Source: Cordylochernes scorpioides (Eukaryota > Arthropoda > Arachnida > Pseudoscorpiones > Chernetidae). Taken from it: 64,000 nt of DNA. Within the stretch, counting starts at the first letter, position 1. Each line of letters opens with the position of its first letter. The notes below the pieces were generated by a model. The model was not told the DNA's origin and searched no databases. It saw only the letters and a list, made by a program, of their open reading frames with translations. Both the position numbers and the translations under genes were made by a program. The stretch covers positions 144,955,261 through 145,019,260 of the forward strand of contig CP092864.1 in assembly GCA_030710605.1 (NCBI GenBank), read 5' to 3'. Positions 32,190 to 42,639 of the stretch are shown here, piece by piece.

Positions 32190-32634
32190 GTAAAACGACA
32201 CTTGAAATTACACCGCATGAGTTTCTTTTAACGATAAATCAATTTTTTTTATTTCAAGGTGAAATATCGACTATTTATAACCTTTTTGGATGAGGTATGG
32301 AAGGATGAATTATGAAGAAAAATGACGAACGGAAAAATAAAAATGTCCAGGGATGGGAATCGAACCCACAATGCTCCGCTTACCGGGTAGCCGAGTGGAC
32401 ATGGCATCTGCCCGGTAAGCGGAGCATTGAGGATTCGATTCCCATCCCTGGACACTTTTATTTTTCCGTTAGTCATTACTCTTCATAATTCATCCTTCCA
32501 TACCTCATCCAAAAAGGTTAGAAATAGTCGTTATTTCACCTTGAAATAAAAATTTGATTTATCGTTAAAATAAACTCATGCGGTGTAACTTCAAGTGTCG
32601 TTTTACAATCACAGGCCGCATTGCATTATATTGT
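32190..32634. mobile_element. SINE-3 copy with 16-bp target duplication
   Basis: ATTATAGCTATGGTAT occurs at 32174-32189 and 32635-32650, directly bordering the element. Inside are the SINE-3 arms and a palindromic tRNA-like centre (GCTTACCGGGTAGCCGAGTGG...CCCGGTAAGC). The long target duplication argues for LINE-type retroposition as a unit rather than DNA transposition. Confidence 0.8.
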
Positions 32635-32649
32635 ATTATAGCTATGGTA

Positions 32650-33720
32650 TACTGAAAACCACGAAGTTGAGTAAATACAAAATATATCAACCAGATAAAG
32701 CCTAAAATCACATGTACAATAAATGCAATGGGTTTCTCATTACAAGCTAGGTTATATACAATTTTACACCGAAGTAGAATCATTGGTAAAATAAGGTTGA
32801 AAGATGTTTATTTAGCTAGCTTGCTGATAGCCTTCCAAAATGGTGTTTAGAAAAGTTGCATTGACTTCTGCCCCAGTGTATAGCTGGTTTCCAATTATCC
32901 CAACAGTTAGAGTAATTAATCCAAGTTGGTATCAAGTGAAGTGACTAACAATTCAGCTAATTATTTGGGTTTAATTAAGTAAAGTTAGTTATCTGCCTAT
33001 TTATAAACGAACCTTTAATTGTTTAACAGAATATAAATAAATACATAAACGGTGCCCAATATAGTAATCAATTTACAATTATAGTAACAGATTATATAAA
33101 AACAATAAACATTGATAATAATAATAAATATATATCAAAATTTACATGAATTAATCTTATTTATTACCAGCGATACTTAAAATACTCGAATGTTTTGAAA
33201 ATAGAGTAATCCATAAATAAATCTTTAATCGAAAAGGCATAAATTGGATCAAAATATCATTTATTTTACCAAATTTTCAGTTGGATAAACGCCAACCTTT
33301 ATCAAGGTATTATAACATATTAATGTGTGTCAACAACAAACTCAGATTCACATAAGGTCAACCGAATTAAGTTTTAAAAATATTTTGTTATATTCAATGG
33401 GGGAAAAATTTGATATATATATTTATATTATGGACAAAATTGGTAAAATAAATGATATTTTGATCCAATATATGCCTTTTTAATTAAAAATAATCGAACG
33501 TGGAACTTTTTAGATTTTATTTATTCCGATGATTATATCAGGTCCATATATCATCCTTTATGAAATACAGAATGAAAGTTTTTGATTCGTTCTCTTTCTG
33601 GAAGGTTGATAAACGTATTAGAAGTTCGTAGAAATTTTAACAAACATATACACTCATTGACGAAACTTAAGGAAATTGTACCTTTAATCATGTATATCGG
33701 GATTTAGACAATAACTCTGA
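32650..33720. other. No gene; scattered Penelope and MITE-A fragments
   Basis: A degenerate hammerhead-like motif is at 33270-33310 (-; GCCAACCTTTATCAAGG), and a partial MITE-A end at 33650-33722. The rest is AT-rich without recognisable features. Confidence 0.5.
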
Positions 33721-33721
33721 T

Positions 33722-34060
33722 GAACAACTCCGCCTTTGCCGGTCCCAAGCCCGGATGAAAAAGGAGGAGGGGGAGCAGTATCAAACTCTCTGAAAAACCT
33801 GGGCTCAGCTGGCCCAGCTGATAGTACCCTGTGAGGGCTCCTAATCCAGGGATACAGGATGAGCAGCGTTTGTACTCCATGTTAGGAGCAGCTGCACATG
33901 GTGTCTGTTCCTCATGTCAGAGGTGGCCATTTCTTTTGGAGCTAAGTCGGCCTGCCACTGAGTAGTGCTCCCAGTCTTAATGACAAAGGCAGGCGCATTC
34001 AACTTCACCTAATCATGACTTTATAGGCTTGATACCCTAATATGATTGAGTGGAGATCAA
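33722..34060 (-). repeat. Interspersed repeat R340, copy 3
   Basis: Reverse-oriented copy, starting with AACTCCGCCTTTGCCGGTCC, that interrupts a MITE-A fragment (ATAACTCTGA just before it). Confidence 0.75.
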
Positions 34061-34319
34061 AAAGAGGAAAAAGAAGCATCTGACGAACAGTGATCTTCAT
34101 TGGAGACACAAGAGATCATCAAATGTGAAAAAAAAAATTGCCTCTGCTTTGAAATTACTTTCCACTTCCTTGAATTCTGTCAATATGTGTATATATAACA
34201 TACATTTTCGGGAGGATGTACCAAGATAGGCACGTTTCCCGTTATAAATGAATTCAAACAATCAATGCAGGTTTATCACCCAGTATGAAGAATATTAAAA
34301 ATTAGAGAAAGAATGAGCG

Positions 34320-34680
34320 AAAACACCAGTTTTGGGGCAAATTCAAAGAATGGCCAACCTCTATATCATGGTTTCGAGTTATGGCCCTCATCAGTACAGG
34401 GACGGATTCAATTTATTAACATTCAAAAAAGTTTATTTACGCAAGTTTGTTCTTGAACACCCATTTCTTGGTTTCACAAGAATCCTCTATGACCAAAACA
34501 TTTTTGATCGCAGTGATACAGCCTGCAAGGCAGACGAGGGCCAACAGCCCTAAACGAGTTCGTGGATAGATTTTCTTGATTTATAAAAAAAAAAATGGGT
34601 TAGTCAAATATCAGGGAACAGGCCAAATCGATGTTTAGTTGATTTCTGTTCTACTAGATGGCGCTCTACCATCTAAAAAG
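34320..34680. mobile_element. Penelope-like fragments with two hammerhead remnants
   Basis: 34358-34402 (-): CTGATGA, stem II GGG/CTC, GAAA, ACCATGAT and a short stem I; close to consensus. 34520-34560 (+): CAGACGA, GGGCCAACAGCCC, TAAAC, with the first core base changed and the GAAA box mutated. GATTTCTGTTCTACTAGATG at 34640 matches the flank of the 6321 hammerhead. Confidence 0.55.
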
Positions 34681-34892
34681 CTCTGTGCTCCTGGTCTGGA
34701 TATGTCTTCTTCATTTTTAATTCGAAGAAAGAAGTAATAGAACCGGTCAAATTGGCCAAAAAGGTATTGAAGCTGGTGAGTTGGCATGGCTGTTTTTCAA
34801 GCAAAAATACAATAAAAAGTTTTTCTAAATGGTATTCATTTTTTAAAAGAAGCTCCACTCCCGTTATAAATGCTTTAAAACAATATAATATT

Positions 34893-35715
34893 TACACTGA
34901 TGGACAAAACTTAAGGATTTGTACCTTTTAGTATGTATATTAGAATTCAGACAATAACTCTGAAAAGCCATGAAGAGCCTCAAATATCCCCGTGCATCTC
35001 TATCACAGTAGTCGCAATGTCCTCTATCTTGGGTGTGTATACTGTATTGTTGTTGTCGTGTCCAATGAAGACCCTCAAATGTCTCCATGTATCTCTATAA
35101 CAGCAGTCGTAATGTCCTCTATCTTGGGTGTGTATACTGTATTATTGTTGTTGTCGTGTCCAATGAAGAGCCTCAGATGTCCCCATACATCTCTATCACA
35201 GCAGTCGCAATGTCCTCTATCTTGGGTGTGTATACTGTATTGTTGTTGTCGTGTCCAATGAAGACCCTCAGATGTCTCCATGTATCTCTATCACAGCAGT
35301 CGTAATGTCCTCTATCTTGGGTGTGTATACTGTATTGTTGTTGTTGTCGTGTCCAAAGAAGAGCCTCAGATGTCTCCATGCATCTCTATCACAGCAGTCG
35401 CAATGTAAACTATCTTGGGTGTGTATACTGTATTGTTGTTGTCGTGTCCAATGAAGAGCCTCAGATGTCCCCATACATCTCTATTACAGCAGTCGCAATG
35501 TCCACTATCTTGGGTGTGTATACTGCATTGTTGTTGTTGTTGTGCCCAATGAAGAGCCTCAGATGTCTCCATGTATCTCTATCACAGCAGTCGTAATGTC
35601 CTCTATCTTGGGTGTGTATACTGTATTGTTGTTGTTGTCGTGTCCAATGAAGAGCCTCAGATGTCTCCATACATCTCTATAACAGGAATCGCAATGTCCA
35701 CTATCTTTGGTGTTT
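34893..35715. repeat. 96-bp tandem array directly after a MITE-A end
   Basis: TACACTGATGGACAAAACTT through ATAACTCTGAAAA (34893-34966) is a MITE-A terminal segment. From 34970 about 7.5 copies follow of a ~96-bp unit: ATGAAGAGCCTCAGATGTC, CATCTCTATCACAGCAGTCG, TGTCCTCTATCTTGGGTGTG, CTGTATTGTTGTTG. A GTT/GTC triplet number varies between copies. Many overlapping open frames here are repeat artefacts. No right MITE end is seen. Confidence 0.85.
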
Positions 35716-35886
35716 AAAGCTGCTGCTCTGGGTCCATGTCAATTTTCTGCAAGGCTGCGGCCATTGCTGGGCATTAGCATATATTGATACTAGGATTATT
35801 TTATTATAAACAAGCATACTATTTATATAATGTAAAAACCTACCTTAAACAAACCCCATTATATAAGGGTAAAGACATAAAGTATT

Positions 35887-36090
35887 CACACTCATGGACA
35901 AAAAATAAGAAAGTTGTACCTTTTAGCGTGTATATTGGAATTCAGACAATGACTTTGAAAGATTTTTGATACACAGTAACCTTTATTGAAGACATACGAG
36001 ATAACCAAGTGTGAACAAAATTATCTCCGTCTCCAAAAAAAAAAAAACAGACCAAAGGCGACATTAAAGACATCCCACTTCTTTAAGTGT
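35887..36090 (+). mobile_element. MITE family A copy, about 200 bp
   Basis: Left end CACTCATGGACAAAAAAT, TTTTAGCGTGTATATTGGAA, middle CTTTATTGAAGACATACGAG and ATCTCCGTCTCC, right end CCACTTCTTTAAGTG. It shows the unexpanded form of the family. Confidence 0.75.
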
Positions 36091-36269
36091 GTATCTGTGT
36101 ATATAAAAATTGATACTGATTTCGACGCTAATTTGATGGAAAGATTTAGGAAAAGGCAGAGCTATCCATGATTCACAATGTAAAAAAAAAATTGATAAAG
36201 AGCAGAATCACCAAGAAATAGTGTAGTCAAGTAGATGTAGACAATATAATAGAAATAGGGTTTGTCATC

Positions 36270-36690
36270 ATGATCTTCTTGAGTTTAATTTCTTTCATAG
36301 AACAGAGAGTGAAGAATCAATCTATTCTCCCTTCAATAAAAGAAAAACAATATTTGATCGAAGATCTTCCATTACCAGTCAAAAGATGTAACGCACACAT
36401 AAGAATACTGTTTTTACGGTTTAAAGAAAACCACGATAAAATATTCATCTCAACTGACCGAATATGTCCATTATGTAAGTTGAAAAAACGATTCGGAACT
36501 GAATCACCATATGTGTTTTTCTGTTTAAAGTTAAGAAGTATGAGAATACTTGTTCAGATTGATTGTTAATTATACCTTTTTTTGCATAATTATATTTGTA
36601 AAATCATTGTTATTCTGTTTTTATTTTTATATAATTCATTTAACCACGTACCAAATTATGTATAAATAGATAGTTTTGTTTAATAAAGTC
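36270..36690 (+). pseudogene. LINE tail remnant
   Basis: A 99-codon frame contains RICPLCKLKKRFGTESPYVF followed by FC, resembling the cysteine-rich tail of LINE polymerases that is followed by a GTESPYHFLF-type motif. A possible polyadenylation signal (AATAAAG) lies at 36681. The catalytic domains are gone. Confidence 0.45.
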
Positions 36691-37117
36691 AGTGTGTTTG
36701 TGAAATACGCCCATGTGTGAGATTCCATCCTTTATAGAGTACATCTCCCTCTTGGGAGTCAACGAGTGATCGCCACCTTCGGACTTTCCCTCAACGCAAA
36801 TCAACTACAGTCCTCAGAAGGTGGCGGAGGTATAAAGGTTGGTACTTGGAAGTAGTACACCGCTTTCAGCCATGGTTGAACAGTACTTATTTTGCATAAA
36901 ATTGAATCAAATCATCTTGCTCTGGAGGATCTATTGTCTAGAAGACAAAAAATGCATCCAATGCCCTGTACAAGTTTCACAGAGTTCCGTAAGAGAAGAA
37001 ACATTGAGAGAAGAGAACCATATTGAACGATAATCTGTGAATAACTAATCTTTTCTAAGAAATTATGCACCTGTGTGAATCCTGTGTAAGGCATAGGTCC
37101 TTAATAAAAGGTTTGTT
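36690..37117. other. No gene recognised
   Basis: Contains an open frame at 36839-37033 without known motifs. GC content is slightly above the surroundings and ends near CCTTAATAAAAGG, so it may be a retroposed transcript end. Confidence 0.35.
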
Positions 37118-37707
37118 GAACGACATTTGAAAATTATCCCGCATGTGTTTCTTTTGAACGAAAAATCAAAATTTATTTTAAGGAGAAATACACACACACA
37201 AAAGCCTTTATTAAGACACACAGGTCTTAGAGAGGATTCTCCTTGGGGTTACAAGACGGAGAAACCTATGAAAGTGGGAAATATACGAAGGGGTAAAAAT
37301 GGAGAAAGATTATATACACATGTTAAGTATATACAGATTATTATTTGAATAATCCTATGGAAAATAAGAAAAATATTTTTTGAAAATATGGATGGGAGAA
37401 GTGGAGAGCGAAAAGAGTAAAGAAAACTTAAGGAGAAATAACGATTATTTCTAACCTTAGGGATGAAGTATGAAAGAATGAATTGTAAAGGGTAATGAAA
37501 AACGGAAAAATAAAGTTTTCAGGTATGGGAATTTCATTCGTTTTTCATTACACTTCGCAATTCATCTTTTCATACTTCATCCTAAGGTTAGAAATAATCG
37601 TTATTTCTCCTTAAAATAAATTTAGATTTTTCGTTCAAAAGAAACACATGCGGAATAATTTTCAAATGTCGTTCTACAATCATAAGCCGCATTATATTGT
37701 ATTATAA
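37118..37707. mobile_element. SINE-3 copy interrupted by a retroposon
   Basis: SINE-3 arms (ACGACATTTGAAAATTATCC left, GGATGAAGTATGAAAG middle, right tail CATAAGCCGCATTATATTG). The tRNA-like centre is reduced to GGTATGGGAATTTCATTC. The insertion is described in the next entry. Confidence 0.7.
37191..37427 (-). mobile_element. Retroposon insertion with TG tail and 13-bp target duplication
   Basis: TTAAGGAGAAATA at 37178-37190 is repeated at 37428-37440. On the minus strand the insert ends GTCTTAATAAAGGCTTTTG and (TG)n, like 15325-15445 and the 127-bp satellite unit. It is a 5'-truncated copy, 237 bp long. Confidence 0.75.
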
Positions 37708-38244
37708 AAGGTTTGTTGTTGTTTCTGAGTGAAGGATCAAGCTAGGGAGACAAAAGTCCAAATGGGACCTTTCCACCTGCCAGGTTCTCACCAGATCAAT
37801 CTTTGGTCCTGATTGGTTGGAGGACCTCAGAATCACCAGTTGGTGGGTAGGCAGCTGAGAACTTTCGCCTTCCCTAAAATTTGCCGTCAGAATCTACATT
37901 TCTTCCTGATTCTAAAGAAATACTGAATGTCTTTTTTCACTAAATATTTGACATCTTCTCATTTTTATAAAAATAAGAAAGAAGATTCAGAAACATAAAG
38001 TAATAAAACCAATCGTAAAGATAGAGGCTGCCTGGCCGGCATTCATAGTTCTTCAAATTATAGATATTTTGATATATTTTAACTCGTGTTCTATTGGCGT
38101 ATCATTATACCATGTTTACTACTGTAGAAGGACGTCCGAGCCCGAAAGCTAGAGAATAAAATGTTTTGAAAAGACACTTTTCCCTGAAGATCTGATTAAT
38201 TTTACTGAATATTGATTCAAGGGATTGTTTTATAGAATTTATAG
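37708..38244. other. No gene; possible Penelope end
   Basis: At 38128-38165 (+) ACTGTAGAAGGACGTCC and CCGAAAGCTAGAG resemble the terminal motif of the intact-looking Penelope copy at 59076. Otherwise unique sequence. Confidence 0.4.
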
Positions 38245-38277
38245 AAAGATACTTCGGTCAGTATTTTTTTTTATTAC

Positions 38278-38316
38278 TTCGACGTTTCGACAAAAATCTT
38301 TTGTCCTCGTCAGGAG
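38278..38316 (-). ncRNA. Hammerhead ribozyme
   Basis: Minus strand: CTC, CTGACGA, a long stem II GACAAAA/TTTTGTC with one bulged G, GAAA, stem III ACGT (self-complementary), cleavage triplet GTC, GAA. Core complete. A loopless stem III implies action as a dimer. Confidence 0.75.
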
Positions 38317-38591
38317 TGAACAATAATTAAAACATTTGGGAAAGCGTTAAAAATTATTCTAGGCTTCAAGGGCGTTCTCACGCGATATTTCAAATTTTGT
38401 ACAACCCTTGTAGCCTTAGAATAATTTTTAATGCTTTGCCTAATTTATGAAAAAGGCATCTCCTTATCGTACAACTGAGAGTTGCTGATGGTTTGTGCCA
38501 TCTATCGGAATAAATATAAACTATTCTCGTTGATTTATAATTATTCCAGAATTGGCCAATTACCCATTCTTGATTAATCAAGAAAAGCTAA

Positions 38592-38637
38592 CCTTGTACG
38601 CGTTTCGGGCTGTTGGCCCTCATCAGCGTGGTGCAAG
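38592..38637 (-). ncRNA. Hammerhead ribozyme, stem I weak
   Basis: Minus strand: CACG, CTGATGA, GGGCCAACAGCCC, GAAA, ACGCGT, cleavage triplet GTA. Stem I pairs poorly near the core (GTACAAGG), with a possible distal CTTG/CAAG pairing. A relative of 6321. Confidence 0.65.
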
Positions 38638-38916
38638 ATGTAGCTCAACGACCAAAAAACTGGTCTTTCAGGCATCTTGAAAAATCATGAAACGGGTAGT
38701 TAAGGTCAGAATTGCGTGAGACCGCGACACAATGTGAAAGAATAGTACAAATGTGATATTGTAATGGGATAAGGTGCTTAAATTATAACTTACTAACGTT
38801 TACTTTCAGTTGCACGATAAGGAGATGCATTTTTTTTTTAATTTATGCACCTTATCCCAGTACAATATCACATTTGTACTATTTTTTCGCTTTGCCTAAT
38901 GTTTTAATTTTTGTTC

Positions 38917-38956
38917 GCTCCTGACGAGGACAAAAAATTTTGTCGAAACGTCGAGA
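38917..38956 (+). ncRNA. Hammerhead ribozyme
   Basis: CTC, CTGACGA, G bulge, stem II GACAAAA/TTTTGTC, GAAA, ACGT, cleavage triplet GTC, GAG. Stem I CTC/GAG pairs. It is the outward partner of 38278. Confidence 0.8.
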
Positions 38957-39539
38957 TAATAAAAATATTTACTGGCCGAAGTATCTTTATTTTAAAGAAC
39001 TAATAAACCCAATGTGAAAAAATAATACAAATGTAATATTGTACTGGGATAAGGTGCATAAATTAAGAAAAAGGCATCTACTTATCGTGCAACCGAAAGT
39101 TGCTGATGGCTTGCGCCATCTATCGGAATAAATATCAACTATTCTCGTTGATTTTTAATATTGATAATTAAAAATCAACGAGAATAGTTGATATTTATTC
39201 AGTTGCACGATAAGTAGATGCCTTTTTCTCAATTTAATAAACCCAAATCCAAATGAAGGTAAAAATTCTTTAATTTTTGTCCATGTGTGTATATTGTGGC
39301 GAAGAAATAATTTATTATTTAATTTAATTTAATATTTTTCAATGAAAATATTCAACAGATTATAAAAATATATATTACTTTATATTTGTAATATCATCTT
39401 ACAAATATTTATTTGCTTGCTTGTTCAAGATTCTCTAGCTGTAGATAGTTTGTTTGATTTGTTAATATTTGTCGACTAGTCGCCGTGACGTCATCAATAA
39501 ATACTTTCACATCTCCAGATATACAAAGACTTGATTTCT

Positions 39540-39700
39540 ACATTACAATATTATAGATTGAAAACAAAAGGTAATAATACGAAATCCAAATAAATAAATA
39601 GTGTGTGATGTTTCTGATGGTGATAACAAAGGTGTTACTGAAAAATCAGCCACTATTTATTTATTTGGATTTGATCTTATTACCTTGTTTTTCTAATATA
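39540..39700. repeat. Small inverted repeat
   Basis: CCAAATAAATAAATAGTGTG near 39585 pairs with a complement at 39645-39670. A related segment is at 44815-44890. A possible small MITE; limits not clear. Confidence 0.4.
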
Positions 39701-39704
39701 TAAT

Positions 39705-39916
39705 ATACATTCATAGACAAACTTGAAGGAGTTGTACCTTTTATCATGTATATCGGGATTCAGACAATAACTGAAATATATTTGATACACTGTAAACTTT
39801 ATTGAACACTCGAGATAATCAAGTGTAAACATAATGGCCTCTGTATCCTTAAAAAAAAAAAATTAACCAGCGAAATCAAACATTTTCAACTTCCTTAGGT
39901 TTTGTCCATGAATTAA
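39705..39916 (+). mobile_element. MITE family A copy
   Basis: Left end TACATTCATAGACAAACTTG, middle CTTTATTGAACACTCGAG and GGCCTCTGTATCC, right end AACTTCCTTAGGTTTTGTCC. About 210 bp. Confidence 0.8.
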
Positions 39917-40207
39917 ATTGTACTTAATAGCGGTTTTAGAAATATAAACACGATTTTTAAAATCTTTGTAGTTTGATATCAATGTTATGTTTTCTGCTAC
40001 ATGATGTTATTTTTCTGCCACATCTCAACTGAATCAATTACTTCACAATGTGAACTTATAATTTGGTCTGAGAGTTTCACTCCACGAAACAGAATAGTAG
40101 TCTGATAGATATGAAGTGGGTTTGAGATTTAAACTACTTTATTTCAAAGTCCATATAAGATTATATAAGGTTGAATATATTGTGTGTGTGTGTGTTTCTA
40201 TCTATAA

Positions 40208-40430
40208 TATATACTAATAAGCAAAACTTAAAGGAGTTGTTCCTTTTATCATGTATATCGGGATTCAGACAATAATTCTGAAATATATTTGATACACAGT
40301 GACCTTTATTGAAGACACACGAGATAACCATGTGTAAACAAAATTGCCTCTGTCTACCTAAAAAAGAAAAAGATAACCAGCGAAATCAAAAATTTTCAAC
40401 TTCCTTAAGTTTTGTCCATCAATGTAAATT
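40208..40430 (+). mobile_element. MITE family A copy
   Basis: Left end TACTAATAAGCAAAACTTAA, middle CTTTATTGAAGACACACGAG and GCCTCTGTCTACC, right end TTCCTTAAGTTTTGTCCATC. A (TG)n tract precedes it at 40180. Confidence 0.8.
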
Positions 40431-40539
40431 GTACCTAATCGCGGTTCAGAAATCTAAAAACGATTAAGGAGGTACAGCTTCCTTAAATTTTGTCAATGAG
40501 GGTATTATAGAATTCTACTTTAAACAAAAGCTTACTTCA

Positions 40540-40640
40540 TTCTGTCCTTACTTCGACGAAAACTATTATATGTTTGGTTCATCAGTGGTGAACACTTCCA
40601 GCGGTTTCGCTAGTATAATTACCTATACCTATTTTCAGAG
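40540..40640 (-). repeat. Family P fragment
   Basis: The minus strand has CTAGC, GAAA, CCGCTGGAAGTGTTCACCA, CTGATGA, ACCAA. The stem II-like pairing is weak in this copy. Confidence 0.5.
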
Positions 40641-40744
40641 CTCTAATACTAGATTAAAAGCTTCTGCTTATATAATCGATATTGTAAGGTTGAATATTGG
40701 TTATGCCATTAAAGAAATTATGTAAATATGGTATCTAAAGAGAA

Positions 40745-41090
40745 AAAGGTCGCCTCTCCCTTCAAAATAGACGTCAAAACCAGATGGCATCTATTGGCCC
40801 AGCCACTTTGCCAGATAAACACCTCTTTGGCAGATTGTTAAGATTCCATTAGATCCCGTGAGGATCTCATGGAATAAAGTCCGCCCTAGACTGACGAGGG
40901 CCATTAGCCTGAAACCATGGTCTCTAGTTGGACGCTTTTCAGTTTGCCAAAGCTGGTGTTGTGGCTTTGTCACCGATCCGAGGTCGCTAGTTTGTGGCGA
41001 CGGTCAATAGATGCCGTCTGGTTTTGACGTCTATTTTGACGGGAGAGGCGACCTTTATCTCTTTAGATCAATATCCTCCCGGGAAAATTT
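40745..41090 (+). mobile_element. Penelope-derived element with hammerhead and inverted flanks
   Basis: GGTCGCCTCTCCCTTCAAAA at 40748 is matched by the complement GACGGGAGAGGCGACC at 41037-41053, and CCAGATGGCATCTATTGG pairs with a complement near 41005-41030. The hammerhead lies between the arms. No coding frame. Confidence 0.65.
40886..40927 (+). ncRNA. Hammerhead ribozyme, best copy
   Basis: Stem I CTAGA/TCTAG (five pairs), core CTGACGA, stem II GGGC-CATTA-GCCT, core GAAA, stem III ACC-AT-GGT, cleavage triplet GTC. All core positions match and every helix forms. Stem III is an 8-nt palindrome, so two copies could pair fully. Confidence 0.88.
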
Positions 41091-41329
41091 CCATCTATAT
41101 GGTATCTAATGCCCAATGTTAAGTAACTAACATTCACAAACCTATTATCTTCTCTCTTTGATAAATCTTCAGCATCTAAATAAAAATAATTGTGCCAGAA
41201 AAATCTCAAAAGATCGAAAAAACCATTTTTTTCGGATATATATTGGATTTTTAGAACTAAATGTATACCAACAAAGCCAAAAATCTTTTTTTCACACAAA
41301 CAAAACGTTAGTAAGACCACTGGTCTTAT

Positions 41330-41429
41330 NNNNNNNNNNNNNNNNNNNNNNNNNNNNNNNNNNNNNNNNNNNNNNNNNNNNNNNNNNNNNNNNNNNNNNN
41401 NNNNNNNNNNNNNNNNNNNNNNNNNNNNN
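41330..41429. other. Assembly gap, 100 N
   Basis: Exactly 100 N, the conventional size for a gap of unknown length. The last bases before it (GTAAGACCACTGGTCTTAT) belong to the retroposon tail that makes up the 127-bp satellite. Confidence 0.98.
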
Positions 41430-41499
41430 ACAACGTTGAGTATTATTTACGCGCCTATGTTTATTTTTTGAAACTAAACAATCATTGTCATCTCTTTTA

Positions 41500-41937
41500 C
41501 ACTCATGGACAAAATTTAAGAAAGTGGAGAGTATTTGACATCATCGGTCATATGTTTTTTTTTATTATTTGAAGGAGACAGAGGCAATTTTGTTATGACT
41601 TCTCTATCTCGTGTGACTTCAATATATTTCAGAGTTATTGACTGAATCCCGATATGTAGCTAAAAGGTACAACTTCCTTAATTTTGTCCATTAGTGTATG
41701 TTTCAGAGTTATTGTCTGAATCCCGATATACATGCTAAAAGGTACAACTTCCTTAAGTTTTTTCCATGAGTGTATCTTTCAGAGTTATTGTCTGAATCCC
41801 GATATACATGGTAAAAGGTACAACTACCTTGAGTTTTTCCCATAAGTGTATCTTTCAGAGTTTTTGTCTGAATCCCGATATACATGCTGAAAGGTACAAA
41901 TTCCTTAAGTTTTATCCATGAGTGTAGTTTTGGGTTC
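41500..41937 (-). mobile_element. MITE family A with four terminal repeats
   Basis: Left end ACACTCATGGACAAAATTTA, the usual middle (GGAGACAGAGGCAATTTTGT), then four tandem right-end segments of ~75 bp (CCGATATACATGCTAAAAGG) ending CCATGAGTGTA. An early stage of the expansion seen at 3694-5048. Confidence 0.8.
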
Positions 41938-42109
41938 TAATACATATTGACCAAATAACCTTTCTTGACAAATCAAGAAACGACAACCAGATACGTGTTT
42001 CAGTTTGTTAGACCTGCTTCAACAAACAAAAGAATTGACTTTTCGGTTTCATGTAAAATAAAATAATAGGTATTTTTTAGGTCAGAAATGAGTTAGAACT
42101 CAAAACTAT

Positions 42110-42380
42110 ATGGCCACGATAATCGTGGGAGGTAGAAGTAGGCGACTACTGCAAGTGCACCACATGTCTACACATGTGAAAAGCAATTCGACTTTGCACT
42201 TACAAATGTGTCAGAGAAGCCTTTTGATTACTTGCACTCGCTGGTGGGGTTGAACTTTTGCAAGAATCGGGGGCCATTGAAGATTTTTTTAATCAGAAAA
42301 AAAGTGTCCGATGCGGGAAATGAACCCGGGTCGTAGCGGTAGAAAACCATAGGTTTAGACTATCCTTCCATCGACCCCCG
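42110..42380 (-). repeat. SINE-1 copy
   Basis: Body landmarks and a head with AATGAACCCGGGTCGTAGCG and CCATCGACCCCC. The A-tail end is missing. Confidence 0.8.
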
Positions 42381-42574
42381 GTTTAATTATCTAAGTCATA
42401 TTGGGTAAAATGTATAAAAAAACATCTCTTCTGATTGTGCAGCTGGAACCCCTTTAACAACCGATTTCATGCGTTTTCCTTGTTCTTCGTTTTAGAAATA
42501 TAATCCTTTGCTAGCAATTCTCGATAATAAAGTAAACGCCAAAGGATGAGTATCTTTTATTAAACCTTTTTCAA

Positions 42575-42600
42575 GCTCTGGGGATAACGCCCTTCTACAA
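42575..42600 (-). ncRNA. Decayed Penelope hammerhead-like motif
   Basis: The minus strand has TTGTAGAAGGGCGTTATCCC then CAGAGC in place of GAAAGC. Same type as 44150 and 59076. Confidence 0.35.
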
Positions 42601-42639
42601 GATAAATTGATACAAAATGAATCTTAACTATGCTTCTGT

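Larger units (their letters stand above)
38245..39250. mobile_element. Penelope-derived palindromic block with three hammerheads
   Basis: Outer arms (GATACTTCGGTCAGTA at 38249, TACTGGCCGAAGTATC at 38969) are inverted. Inside are hammerheads at 38278 (-), 38592 (-) and 38917 (+). Inner segments GTTGCTGATGG, CGGAATAAATAT and TTCTCGTTGATTT recur in both orientations at 38480-38540, 39100-39160 and 39165-39240. No coding sequence remains. Confidence 0.65.

Noticed and set aside
34992-35670. Many overlapping open frames on both strands
   Set aside because: They are read-through of the 96-bp tandem repeat, whose length is a multiple of three; the protein repeats mirror the DNA repeat.
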